From Limnoglobus sp. (GTDB lineage: Bacteria > Planctomycetota > Planctomycetia > Gemmatales > Gemmataceae), in contig JANXNT010001065.1 of the NCBI GenBank assembly GCA_025353985.1, positions 1 through 5,422 on the forward strand: 5,422 nt of DNA, given 5' to 3'. This document shows positions 1 to 5,069 of the stretch, in pieces (position 1 is the first letter of the stretch; every line of letters begins with the position of its first letter). The translations under genes and the position numbers were made by a program. The notes below the pieces were generated by a model. The model was not told where the DNA came from. It made no database searches and worked only from the letters and a program-made list of their open reading frames with translations.

Positions 1-45
1 GCCAACGATTGCGGCATGGCTCATTCCTTGCAGGGGGTTGATGAA

Positions 46-135
46 CGGCCCCTTCAGGGCCGGATCGTGGGTGCGGCGAATACCCAAGGCTTCGCCGACT
101 TCGCCTTGGGCTGACAGAATCGGCCCTACAGGCCG
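46..135. repeat. Cluster of three short GC hairpins, planctomycete-type intergenic repeat
   Basis: Three perfect inverted repeats follow one another. CGGCCC (46-51) pairs with GGGCCG (57-62) around the loop CTTCA. CCCAAGGC (83-90) pairs with GCCTTGGG (103-110) around 12 bases. CGGCC (121-125) pairs with GGCCG (131-135) around CTACA. The middle hairpin contains TTCGCC twice (91-96 and 100-105). Removing the nine bases 91-99 would leave a compact hairpin with a TTC loop, so the loop probably grew by a small duplication. The arrangement resembles multi-hairpin intergenic repeats I recall from Planctomycetes; that is memory, not a search. They may act as transcription or mRNA-stability elements, but no function can be read from the sequence. 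Confidence 0.5.
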
Positions 136-213
136 GAAGACTGACATTTGGAAACGCAGGTGTTCGAAAAAAATCCAGTGCTTGATCTCCAATGTCGCGC
201 AACTTCTAAACGT

Positions 214-255
214 GCTAGCGAAGGTTTTCCCGTCCCTCGCTAGCGCTTCGGGCTA
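214..255 (-). terminator. Terminator-like double hairpin downstream of the ABC ATPase gene
   Basis: On the minus strand the first structure begins 13 bases after the ABC ATPase stop. TAGC (241-244) pairs with GCTA (252-255), with one bulged base, a C-G closing pair and a UUCG-type loop in the plus-strand reading. Overlapping it, GCTAGCGA (214-221) pairs with TCGCTAGC (237-244), and two further G-C pairs follow after one mismatch. The two stems share bases 241-244, so they exclude each other. Only a weak T tract follows on the minus strand, so it is not a textbook intrinsic terminator. The motif around 236-254 also resembles a dispersed intergenic repeat I associate with planctomycete genomes. 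Confidence 0.4.
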
Positions 256-268
256 ACAAGTGCCGAAA

Positions 269-1204
269 TTAATCTCGAAGGGCGTGACCCGTTAGCTGCA
301 AGAAGACGTTTTCGAGCGTCGATTCGTTGGTTTCGAAGGCGATTGGCGTTACGCCCGCCGTCGCGCAGGCCAGCGCCAGTTTCGGTAGCAACGGCCCGAG
401 TGCGTCGGATGTCAGGCGGATACCATCGGGTTGCAACGCGGCACTTTGCACGCCGGAAAGTTCGCGGAGTGTCTCGAAGAAGCGATCTGGCACGCGGTCC
501 AGTTTCACCAACAGGCTGCTCGGGTGCAATTTCAACAGCTGCGAAAGCGTATCGCAGGCGATGACTTTGCCCGCATCCATAATCGCGATACGCGGGCAGA
601 GCGCCTGTACTTCCTGCATGTAATGGCTCGTGTAAATGATCGTCATGCCGTCGCGGTTCAGCTTATGTACGACGTCGAAAATCAGGTTGCGCGACTGCGG
701 ATCGACGCCCGTTGTCGGCTCGTCTAGCAACAGCAATTTCGGCATATGCACGACGGCGACCGCGAGGTTCAGCCGCCGTTTCATGCCACCGGAGAACGTG
801 CCCGCACGGTCGTTGGCGCGATCGTGCAACCCGACGGCGCTAAGCAATTCGTCCGCACGCTGTTTCAGTTCGTTCGTGCGTAAACCGTAGAGTTTGCCGA
901 AGAAAATCACGTTTTCGCGGGCGGTCAGTTCAGGATAAACCGCGAGGTCTTGCGTGCCGATGCCGATGAGTTTGCGGAGCGGCCGGTCCGCCCGCCGGAA
1001 CCGCTGTCCATCGAGGAGTATCGTCCCCTCGTCGGCATCGATCAACCCTGTGACAATCGATAGGAGCGTGGTTTTGCCCGCGCCGTTCGGCCCGAGTAAG
1101 CCGAACAATTCGCCGGGTTCGACGGCAAATGTCGCGCCATTTAGCGCCACGGTCGTGCCGTAGCGTTTGCGGACGGCTTCGATTTCGAGAAAGTGCTTTC
1201 GCAT
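269..1204 (-). CDS. ABC-2 type transporter ATP-binding protein
   Basis: Cytoplasmic ATPase subunit of an ABC exporter of the ABC-2/CcmA-NatA class, which powers export through a separate membrane permease. Counting from the GTG at 1207 (312 residues), all ABC motifs are present: Walker A GPNGAGKT at 39-46, Q-loop Gln at 86, signature FSGGMKRR at 138-145, Walker B LLLLDEP at 158-164, D-loop to about 171, and H-loop His195. Residues 215-312 form the usual C-terminal extension and end with STLENVFLQLTG, typical of this subfamily. Substrate cannot be inferred, and no permease gene is in the window. The start is uncertain between GTG at 1207 and ATG at 1204; I chose the ATG. AGGAG (1211-1207) lies only two bases from the ATG and abuts the GTG, an unusually short spacing. 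The gene is divergent from the photolyase and nothing in it is truncated. Confidence 0.93.
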   Translation of the reverse strand: MRKHFLEIEAVRKRYGTTVALNGATFAVEPGELFGLLGPNGAGKTTLLSIVTGLIDADEGTILLDGQRFRRADRPLRKLIGIGTQDLAVYPELTARENVIFFGKLYGLRTNELKQRADELLSAVGLHDRANDRAGTFSGGMKRRLNLAVAVVHMPKLLLLDEPTTGVDPQSRNLIFDVVHKLNRDGMTIIYTSHYMQEVQALCPRIAIMDAGKVIACDTLSQLLKLHPSSLLVKLDRVPDRFFETLRELSGVQSAALQPDGIRLTSDALGPLLPKLALACATAGVTPIAFETNESTLENVFLQLTGHALRD

Positions 1205-1239
1205 CACTCCTATAGATAGGGAACCGAAGGAGATAAGAG
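1205..1239. promoter_or_regulatory. Very short divergent intergenic gap with ribosome binding sites for both genes
   Basis: Only about 35 bp separate the starts of the ABC ATPase (minus) and the photolyase (plus). AAGGAG at 1227-1232 stands seven bases before the photolyase ATG and fixes that start well. AGGAG on the minus strand (1211-1207) is the only Shine-Dalgarno-like match for the ABC gene. TATAGAT at 1211-1217 could be a plus-strand -10 element, but I see no good -35 at the right distance. Promoters for both genes must therefore lie partly inside the opposing coding regions, or the transcripts have almost no leader. Confidence 0.4.
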
Positions 1240-2847
1240 ATGCCGACTTTCAACGATACTCGCATTCGCAAGGTCAACGCCCAGCCGACGAACGCGAACG
1301 GGCAGTACGTGCTTTACTGGTGCCAGATGTTTCGGCGTCTGACGCACAATCACGCGCTAGACTATGCGATCCACACCGCACGCAATCTCAAGAAGCCGCT
1401 CGTCGTTTACGAAGGACTGAAACTGAATTACCCGTGGGCATCGCCGCGGTTCCACCACTTCATCCTCGAAGGAATGCGCGACAACGCGATCGCCGCCAAA
1501 GCGATGGGGCTGACGTACTGGCCGTTCGTCGAAACGCCGGGTAACAACGGCCACGGCTTGGTGAAATCACTCGCAGACAAAGCGAGCATCGTCGTCACCG
1601 ACGATTACCCCGCGTTCATCGTGCCGGCGCACAATCGCGCGTTGGCGAAATCGACGCACACGGCGGTTCACGCGGTGGATAGCAACAGCGTGGTGCCACT
1701 TTCGCTGTTGGGAAAAGTGACGAGCGCCGCCGCACACTTGCGACCGCGAATGCACAAGCTCTTTGCGGAATCGTGGACGCATCGCGCGATCGCCGAACCC
1801 GATGTGACGGGGCTGGCAAAGGGTACTATCGACGCGCCGTTCAAACTCTGGTCGCCGCCGAAAGACTTGGCCGCATTCGTGAACGAACTGCCGCTCGATC
1901 GCGCTGTGCCGATCGTGCCGGGCCAAGCGGGTGGCACCGTGGCGGGGAAGGCAGTGCTCGCGAATTTCCTTAAAAACAAGCTGTCTCGCTATTCGACCGA
2001 ACGTAGCCAGCCCGATTCGCCGACGCGAAACTCGGCGAGCGGGCTGAGCGTGTATTTGCATTACGGGCATCTGTCCGTCGATGAAGTGATCGATGGCACA
2101 CTGAACGCAAACGGCAAATGGACGCCGGAGATGCTGAACCTCAAGACGCGCAACAAGGACGATTTTTTCTGCCGCGACGACAACGTCAACGGCTTTCTGG
2201 ATGAAGCAATCACATGGCGCGAGATCGGCTTCCACTGGCACCATTGCCGCAATCTGGAAGTGGCGAACGCGAAGGGCAAGAACCAGAGTTGGGCCGTCGC
2301 CGGCGAAGCGCCGAGTTTTAACTTCGAGACGATGGACTTCTCGCCGCGAACAGGGGGCACGCTCGATTGCGTACTGCCCGAGTGGGCGAAGACATCGCTG
2401 AATAAGCATGCCAGCGACAAGCGCGAGTTCCACTACACGCTCGAACAATGGGAGCACGGCGACACGCACGACGAACTCTGGAACGCGGCCCAACGCGAAC
2501 TCGTCGCCACGGGCAAAATGCACAACTATATGCGGATGTTATGGGGCAAGAAAGTCCTCGAATGGTCGGCCAGCCCCGAGGAAGCGTACGGCGTGCTCGA
2601 ACAACTCAATAACAAATACGCAACCGATGGCCGCGACCCGAACAGCTACACCGGCATCCTCTGGTGCTTCGGTTTGTTCGATCGCCCGTGGCCACCCGAA
2701 CGCCAGGTCTTCGGCAACATTCGCTACATGTCGTCCGCGAACACTGCGAAGAAATTCAAACTCGCGGGCTACTACGATTACATCCACACCCTCGGCGGCA
2801 AAGCGAGCGTGGCAAAGACGAGCGCACGGACGAAGTCTCTGTTTTAA
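1240..2847 (+). CDS. phrB: Class II CPD photolyase (deoxyribodipyrimidine photo-lyase)
   Basis: Flavoenzyme that uses light to split cyclobutane pyrimidine dimers in DNA; class II (phr2-type). The N-terminal Rossmann-like antenna domain spans about 20-180, with GQYVLYW (21-27) and NHALDYAI (37-44). The FAD-binding domain spans about 240-515. It contains LSRYSTERSQPDS (248-260), SGLSVYLHYGHLS (267-279), THDELWNAAQ (409-418), GKMHNYMRMLWGKKVLEW (425-442), DGRDPNSY (463-470) and VFGNIRYM (490-497). Trp414, Trp435 and Trp442 have the spacing of the class II electron-transfer triad (Trp360/381/388 in Methanosarcina mazei), and Asn457 falls where I recall Asn403 facing flavin N5. At 535 residues it is slightly long. 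The usual RREL...PEWA linker appears expanded by about 30 residues (330-379), and WREIG replaces RREL. AAGGAG seven bases upstream supports the ATG. Its stop overlaps the stop of the convergent neighbour. Confidence 0.95.
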   Translation: MPTFNDTRIRKVNAQPTNANGQYVLYWCQMFRRLTHNHALDYAIHTARNLKKPLVVYEGLKLNYPWASPRFHHFILEGMRDNAIAAKAMGLTYWPFVETPGNNGHGLVKSLADKASIVVTDDYPAFIVPAHNRALAKSTHTAVHAVDSNSVVPLSLLGKVTSAAAHLRPRMHKLFAESWTHRAIAEPDVTGLAKGTIDAPFKLWSPPKDLAAFVNELPLDRAVPIVPGQAGGTVAGKAVLANFLKNKLSRYSTERSQPDSPTRNSASGLSVYLHYGHLSVDEVIDGTLNANGKWTPEMLNLKTRNKDDFFCRDDNVNGFLDEAITWREIGFHWHHCRNLEVANAKGKNQSWAVAGEAPSFNFETMDFSPRTGGTLDCVLPEWAKTSLNKHASDKREFHYTLEQWEHGDTHDELWNAAQRELVATGKMHNYMRMLWGKKVLEWSASPEEAYGVLEQLNNKYATDGRDPNSYTGILWCFGLFDRPWPPERQVFGNIRYMSSANTAKKFKLAGYYDYIHTLGGKASVAKTSARTKSLF

Positions 2848-3185
2848 CTGGAAATCATCGCGGCGTGATCGCTCGGCAGTTCGACGGGCATTTGCAACAA
2901 GGCGAGTGCGAGCGTTTTTCCTTGCGTGTCCGAACGCAGGCTGCGGCTTGCACCGCCCGCAAGAATATTCGACAAAACGAAATTGAACGCGCGCAAATTC
3001 GCGGCCGGGTAGCGTATCACTTCCGTTGCACCGAGTGGGAGGAAGTACGCGGCCACGACTTCGGCAGTCAGGTGCGCATCGAGCCAGGCGAACCCGGCAT
3101 CGGTGTATGCGATGATCGCAATGTTCGCGTGGTTTCCTTTGTCGCCACTCCGGCCGTGCGCGATGGTGGACAGCGGTAGTTTCAT
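2844..3185 (-). CDS. Stand-alone AtuA C-terminal-like domain protein
   Basis: A 113-residue protein matching the C-terminal domain of AtuA-type acyclic terpene utilisation proteins, whose N-terminal part is the DUF1446 domain. The diagnostic features are IAHGRSGDKGNHANIAII at 8-25, a WLDAHLTAE helix at 34-42, NLRAFNFVL at 63-71 and GGASRSLRSDTQGKTLALAL at 77-96. Full-length AtuA carries this module fused behind DUF1446; separately encoded versions are also known. No DUF1446 gene lies in the window, so the protein appears orphaned here. Its exact biochemical role is unknown to me; a link to terpenoid or branched acyl-CoA catabolism is inference from the family. I chose the ATG at 3185 because the domain begins there. 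AAGGA (3201-3197) lies 11 bases upstream, a little far. An in-frame upstream ATG at 3278 would add 31 residues of no recognisable domain that overlap the intergenic control region. Confidence 0.85.
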   Translation of the reverse strand: MKLPLSTIAHGRSGDKGNHANIAIIAYTDAGFAWLDAHLTAEVVAAYFLPLGATEVIRYPAANLRAFNFVLSNILAGGASRSLRSDTQGKTLALALLQMPVELPSDHAAMISS

Positions 3186-3213
3186 AAAACGCGATGTCCT
3201 TGTGTCGGTTGCG

Positions 3214-3229
3214 AATTCCGTTTGGAATT
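3214..3229. promoter_or_regulatory. Inverted repeat AATTCC-N4-GGAATT
   Basis: AATTCC (3214-3219) and GGAATT (3224-3229) are perfect inverse copies separated by GTTT, and a G-T pair extends them outward. The repeat lies about 29-44 bases upstream of the AtuA-like ATG and overlaps the -35 of the predicted plus-strand promoter. It could be a protein-binding operator for either gene. This is inference from symmetry and position only. Confidence 0.3.
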
Positions 3230-3251
3230 TCGGTCGCATGCCGCGTATGAT
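3222..3251 (+). promoter_or_regulatory. Candidate sigma70-like promoter for the BCS1-type ATPase gene
   Basis: TTGGAA at 3222-3227 (four of six to TTGACA) is followed, after an 18-base spacer, by TATGAT at 3246-3251 (five of six to TATAAT). Transcription would begin near 3258, giving a leader of about 160 bases before the ATG at 3419. The minus strand reads TATCAT over 3252-3247, so a divergent -10 for the AtuA-like gene could overlap, but I see no matching -35 for it. Confidence 0.45.
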
Positions 3252-3255
3252 ACTC

Positions 3256-3271
3256 GTCGAAACGTTTTGAC
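3256..3271. promoter_or_regulatory. 16-bp operator-like palindrome with AAACGTTT core
   Basis: GTCGAAACGTTTTGAC is symmetric at every position except one pair (G3259 against T3268). A central CG inside AAACGTTT is typical of operators bound by LacI/GalR-family repressors; the E. coli PurR box has the same core. The palindrome covers the start site predicted for the promoter at 3222-3251, which is where a repressor would block transcription. It is also about 71 bases upstream of the AtuA-like start codon, so it could control both divergent genes. No regulator gene is present in the window. Confidence 0.4.
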
Positions 3272-3284
3272 TCGACAAACCCGA

Positions 3285-3332
3285 ACCTTATGGCGGTTAC
3301 ACCACTCGTTCGGAATGGTGCCGCCCTTAGGT
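3285..3332 (+). other. Bulged hairpin in the predicted leader of the BCS1-type gene
   Basis: ACCT (3285-3288) pairs with AGGT (3329-3332), GGCGG (3292-3296) with CCGCC (3321-3325), and CACCA (3300-3304) with TGGTG (3316-3320). An internal loop of three by three separates the first two stems and a three-base TTA bulge separates the last two, giving 14 pairs around an 11-base loop. It would form in RNA made from the candidate promoter, about 87 bases before the ATG. It has no T tract, so it is not an obvious terminator. It could be a protein-binding or stability element. It does not match any riboswitch I recognise. Confidence 0.4.
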
Positions 3333-3366
3333 CAATGCGCGTTCCGGGCAGCTGATGGCTGGCGAA

Positions 3367-3377
3367 CCCGGTCCGGG
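3367..3377. promoter_or_regulatory. Compact dyad CCCGG-T-CCGGG
   Basis: An 11-base perfect inverted repeat with a single central T, 41 bases before the BCS1-type start codon. It is too tight to fold as a hairpin, so if it matters it would be as a DNA-binding site. In GC-rich DNA such a dyad can arise by chance. Confidence 0.2.
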
Positions 3378-3418
3378 ACTTCCGTCCTCCGAACGCCATT
3401 TGTGTTTGTGGAGATTCC

Positions 3419-4978
3419 ATGTATCTGTATGCCATTGATGCGAGCCTGCTCGGCCCGTACGCCTGGATTTTCGCCGGGCTGGGGGCCGTACTCGGTATTG
3501 TTGCCAGCATGTGGTCGAAGCTCAAGGGCTTCGCCTGGCGGATCGTCAGTTTGTTCATTCAGCGGATCGAGATCCCGACGGAGTCCGCACACGAAGCGGT
3601 CGTGTCCTATCTCATCAAGCACTACAAGCGTTCGCGCAGCTACGATCGCATGTACGGTGCCAACTGGGACTATCAGCGCGACGGTCGCTACGGCCTGATC
3701 CCGTACGAACTGTTCGGCAGCCGCATGTTGATTTTCTGGAACGGCTGGGTCCCGTTTATGTTCTCGAATCAACTCGAAAACAAGCACTCGACCAGCAAAC
3801 CGGGCGGTTCGTCGGATACGCCATCGGGCGTGTCGAAGGTCTATTCGTCGATCACGTTCCTTCGCGGCACGCTCGATGTCGAGAAGATCATTCGCGAAGC
3901 CTGTATGGCGCGGAACAACCTATCGTGGTCCGTGGAAGACGATCAAGAAGCGAAGAAGAACCGCTTCAGCATCCACTTTATCCCACAACGGGGCGACCGC
4001 GACGACGACTACGGCGGCAGCAGCGATGGCTTGTCGTGGTACCAACAAGGCGCGTACCGGTTGCTCGCACACTCCGTGGAGCAACTCGGCAAAGCTCGCA
4101 CGAACAACGGCAAGGCGCTCGATAACCTGATCTTCCCGCAACGGGTGAAGGATCTCATCAAGGAGATCGAACTCTGGCGGAAGAGCAAAGGCTGGTACAT
4201 CGAAAAGGGCATCCCGTGGAAGCGTGGCTGGATGCTTTACGGCCCTCCCGGCACCGGCAAAACGGCACTCGCCCGCGCCTTTGCCGAAGACTTGAACATG
4301 CCGATTTACGTGTACAACCTCGCCGAGATGGGCAACCACGACCTCACGAAGGCATGGTCCGAAATGCAGGTGAACGTGCCGTGTATCGCGTTGATCGAGG
4401 ACATCGATAACGTCTTCCACGGTCGCGAAAACGTCGCACGGAAGGGCAGCATGTTCTCGATGATGATGCCCGGCAAAAAGGACGAGCAAGACGACAAGAA
4501 CGGCAACCGCGGCGGTGGCATGTTCGCCCCGCCCCTGACGTTCGACTGCTTGCTGAACTGCCTCGATGGCGTCGAGCGTGCCGACGGAATTTTCACCGTC
4601 GTCACCACGAACGACATCAGCAAGATCGACGTGGCACTCGGCCAACCGCGGCAGTTGCCCAACGGCGATACGGAGTTCATCTCGACGCGGCCCGGACGGA
4701 TCGATAAAGCGGTCGAACTGACGTACATGGAGCTTGCGGACAAGCGGAAGATGGCCGCCCGCATCCTCGGTGCCTTCGAGGTGCCGCACATGGAAATGCT
4801 CGACTTCGTCGATCGTTACCCCGATATGCAAGAGACGCCCGCACAGTTCCAGGAACGGTGTGCGCAGATCGCGCTGCGGTGCTTCTGGAACGACAAGTTC
4901 GCCGCCGAAGTGAAGAAGCCCGACGTCTCCGAAGTCGCCGAATCGCTGCTGCGACCCTCCGCGAACGGCGTGCATTAA
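3419..4978 (+). CDS. Membrane-anchored BCS1-type AAA ATPase
   Basis: A 519-residue AAA ATPase of the BCS1 family. Mitochondrial BCS1 is a ring that moves the folded Rieske iron-sulfur protein across the inner membrane; the role of bacterial members is not established. A transmembrane helix (about 10-31) anchors the protein. A BCS1_N-like region follows (about 50-240), then the AAA module: Walker A GPPGTGKT at 275-282, Walker B CIALIEDID at 322-330 (the ED order of BCS1), LTFDCLLNCLDGV at 373-385, sensor 1 TVVTTND at 393-399, and arginine-finger region RPGRID at 424-429. Two loops look enlarged: a charged, Met- and Gly-rich stretch at 336-371 and an insert at 407-422 before RPGR. GGAG at 3410-3413, five bases before the ATG, supports the start. 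It appears to be a single-gene unit with its own promoter and a palindrome after the stop. Family call secure; substrate unknown. Confidence 0.9.
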   Translation: MYLYAIDASLLGPYAWIFAGLGAVLGIVASMWSKLKGFAWRIVSLFIQRIEIPTESAHEAVVSYLIKHYKRSRSYDRMYGANWDYQRDGRYGLIPYELFGSRMLIFWNGWVPFMFSNQLENKHSTSKPGGSSDTPSGVSKVYSSITFLRGTLDVEKIIREACMARNNLSWSVEDDQEAKKNRFSIHFIPQRGDRDDDYGGSSDGLSWYQQGAYRLLAHSVEQLGKARTNNGKALDNLIFPQRVKDLIKEIELWRKSKGWYIEKGIPWKRGWMLYGPPGTGKTALARAFAEDLNMPIYVYNLAEMGNHDLTKAWSEMQVNVPCIALIEDIDNVFHGRENVARKGSMFSMMMPGKKDEQDDKNGNRGGGMFAPPLTFDCLLNCLDGVERADGIFTVVTTNDISKIDVALGQPRQLPNGDTEFISTRPGRIDKAVELTYMELADKRKMAARILGAFEVPHMEMLDFVDRYPDMQETPAQFQERCAQIALRCFWNDKFAAEVKKPDVSEVAESLLRPSANGVH

Positions 4979-4989
4979 CCGAAGCCGCA

Positions 4990-5011
4990 CTGCGGGGCAT
5001 ATGCCCCGCAG
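4990..5011. terminator. Perfect 22-bp palindrome after the BCS1-type gene
   Basis: CTGCGGGGC (4990-4998) pairs with GCCCCGCAG (5003-5011) around ATAT, which is itself self-complementary, so all 22 bases form one perfect palindrome. It begins 11 bases after the stop codon and should form a very stable nine-pair hairpin. No T run follows on either strand, so it would be a terminator without a U tract or an mRNA 3'-end stabiliser. A regulatory role for the next gene is also possible, because its -10 element begins only 11 bases downstream. Confidence 0.55.
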
Positions 5012-5022
5012 CGTCGTGACAC

Positions 5023-5028
5023 TATAAT
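5023..5028 (+). promoter_or_regulatory. Consensus -10 box for the cytochrome-type gene
   Basis: TATAAT is an exact match to the sigma70 -10 consensus and stands out in this GC-rich stretch. Transcription would begin near 5035, about 35 bases before the ATG at 5070. The -35 position falls inside the palindrome at 4990-5011 and shows no good match, so an activator or another sigma factor may be needed. Confidence 0.45.
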
Positions 5029-5069
5029 ACCGGTCTGCTCCTTCCTGCCAATCGTCGAGGAACGGCCCG

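Larger units (their letters stand above)
1..268. other. Intergenic stretch with hairpin repeats, no supported gene
   Basis: I find no gene that can be supported here. Frame 1 on the plus strand is open from the window edge to a TGA at 112-114. A minus-strand frame is open from a TAG at 253-255 to the window edge. Neither reading has a recognisable domain, and both run through the GC hairpins, which tend to create open frames by chance. The stretch consists of a hairpin cluster (46-135), a bland segment (136-213) and a terminator-like double hairpin (214-255) just beyond the ABC ATPase stop. The permease expected to partner that ATPase would probably lie to the left of the window. If one of the edge-open frames is the end of a real gene, longer flanking sequence would show it. 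Confidence 0.6.

Noticed and set aside
1..255. Possible protein-coding remnant (plus frame 1 to the TGA at 112-114; minus frame from 255 to the window edge)
   Set aside because: Both readings pass through GC hairpins that explain their openness, and neither gives a known domain. I favour a noncoding repeat, although the left edge cannot be excluded as the end of a real gene.
1567..2523. Minus-strand open frame of 318 codons antisense to the photolyase
   Set aside because: It is fully inside a confidently identified gene, is Arg/Val-rich, has no recognisable domain and no good ribosome binding site.
3186..3278. N-terminal extension of the AtuA-like protein to the ATG at 3278
   Set aside because: The extra 31 residues match nothing in the family, and the domain begins at the ATG at 3185. 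The extension would cover the operator-like palindrome and the inverted repeat.
3285..3332. Riboswitch or tRNA-like element
   Set aside because: Only one bulged hairpin is present, with no multi-branched core or conserved riboswitch motif that I recognise. It was kept as a generic structured leader.
2539..3558. Minus-strand open frame of 339 codons spanning the photolyase end, the AtuA-like gene and the ATPase start
   Set aside because: It overlaps three better supported genes in another frame and crosses the intergenic control region. No domain is recognisable.
1240..4978. A new multi-gene defence or metabolic system formed by photolyase, AtuA-like protein and BCS1-type ATPase
   Set aside because: The genes alternate in direction, each seems to have its own signals, and their known family roles do not connect. 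Adjacency alone does not support a system.
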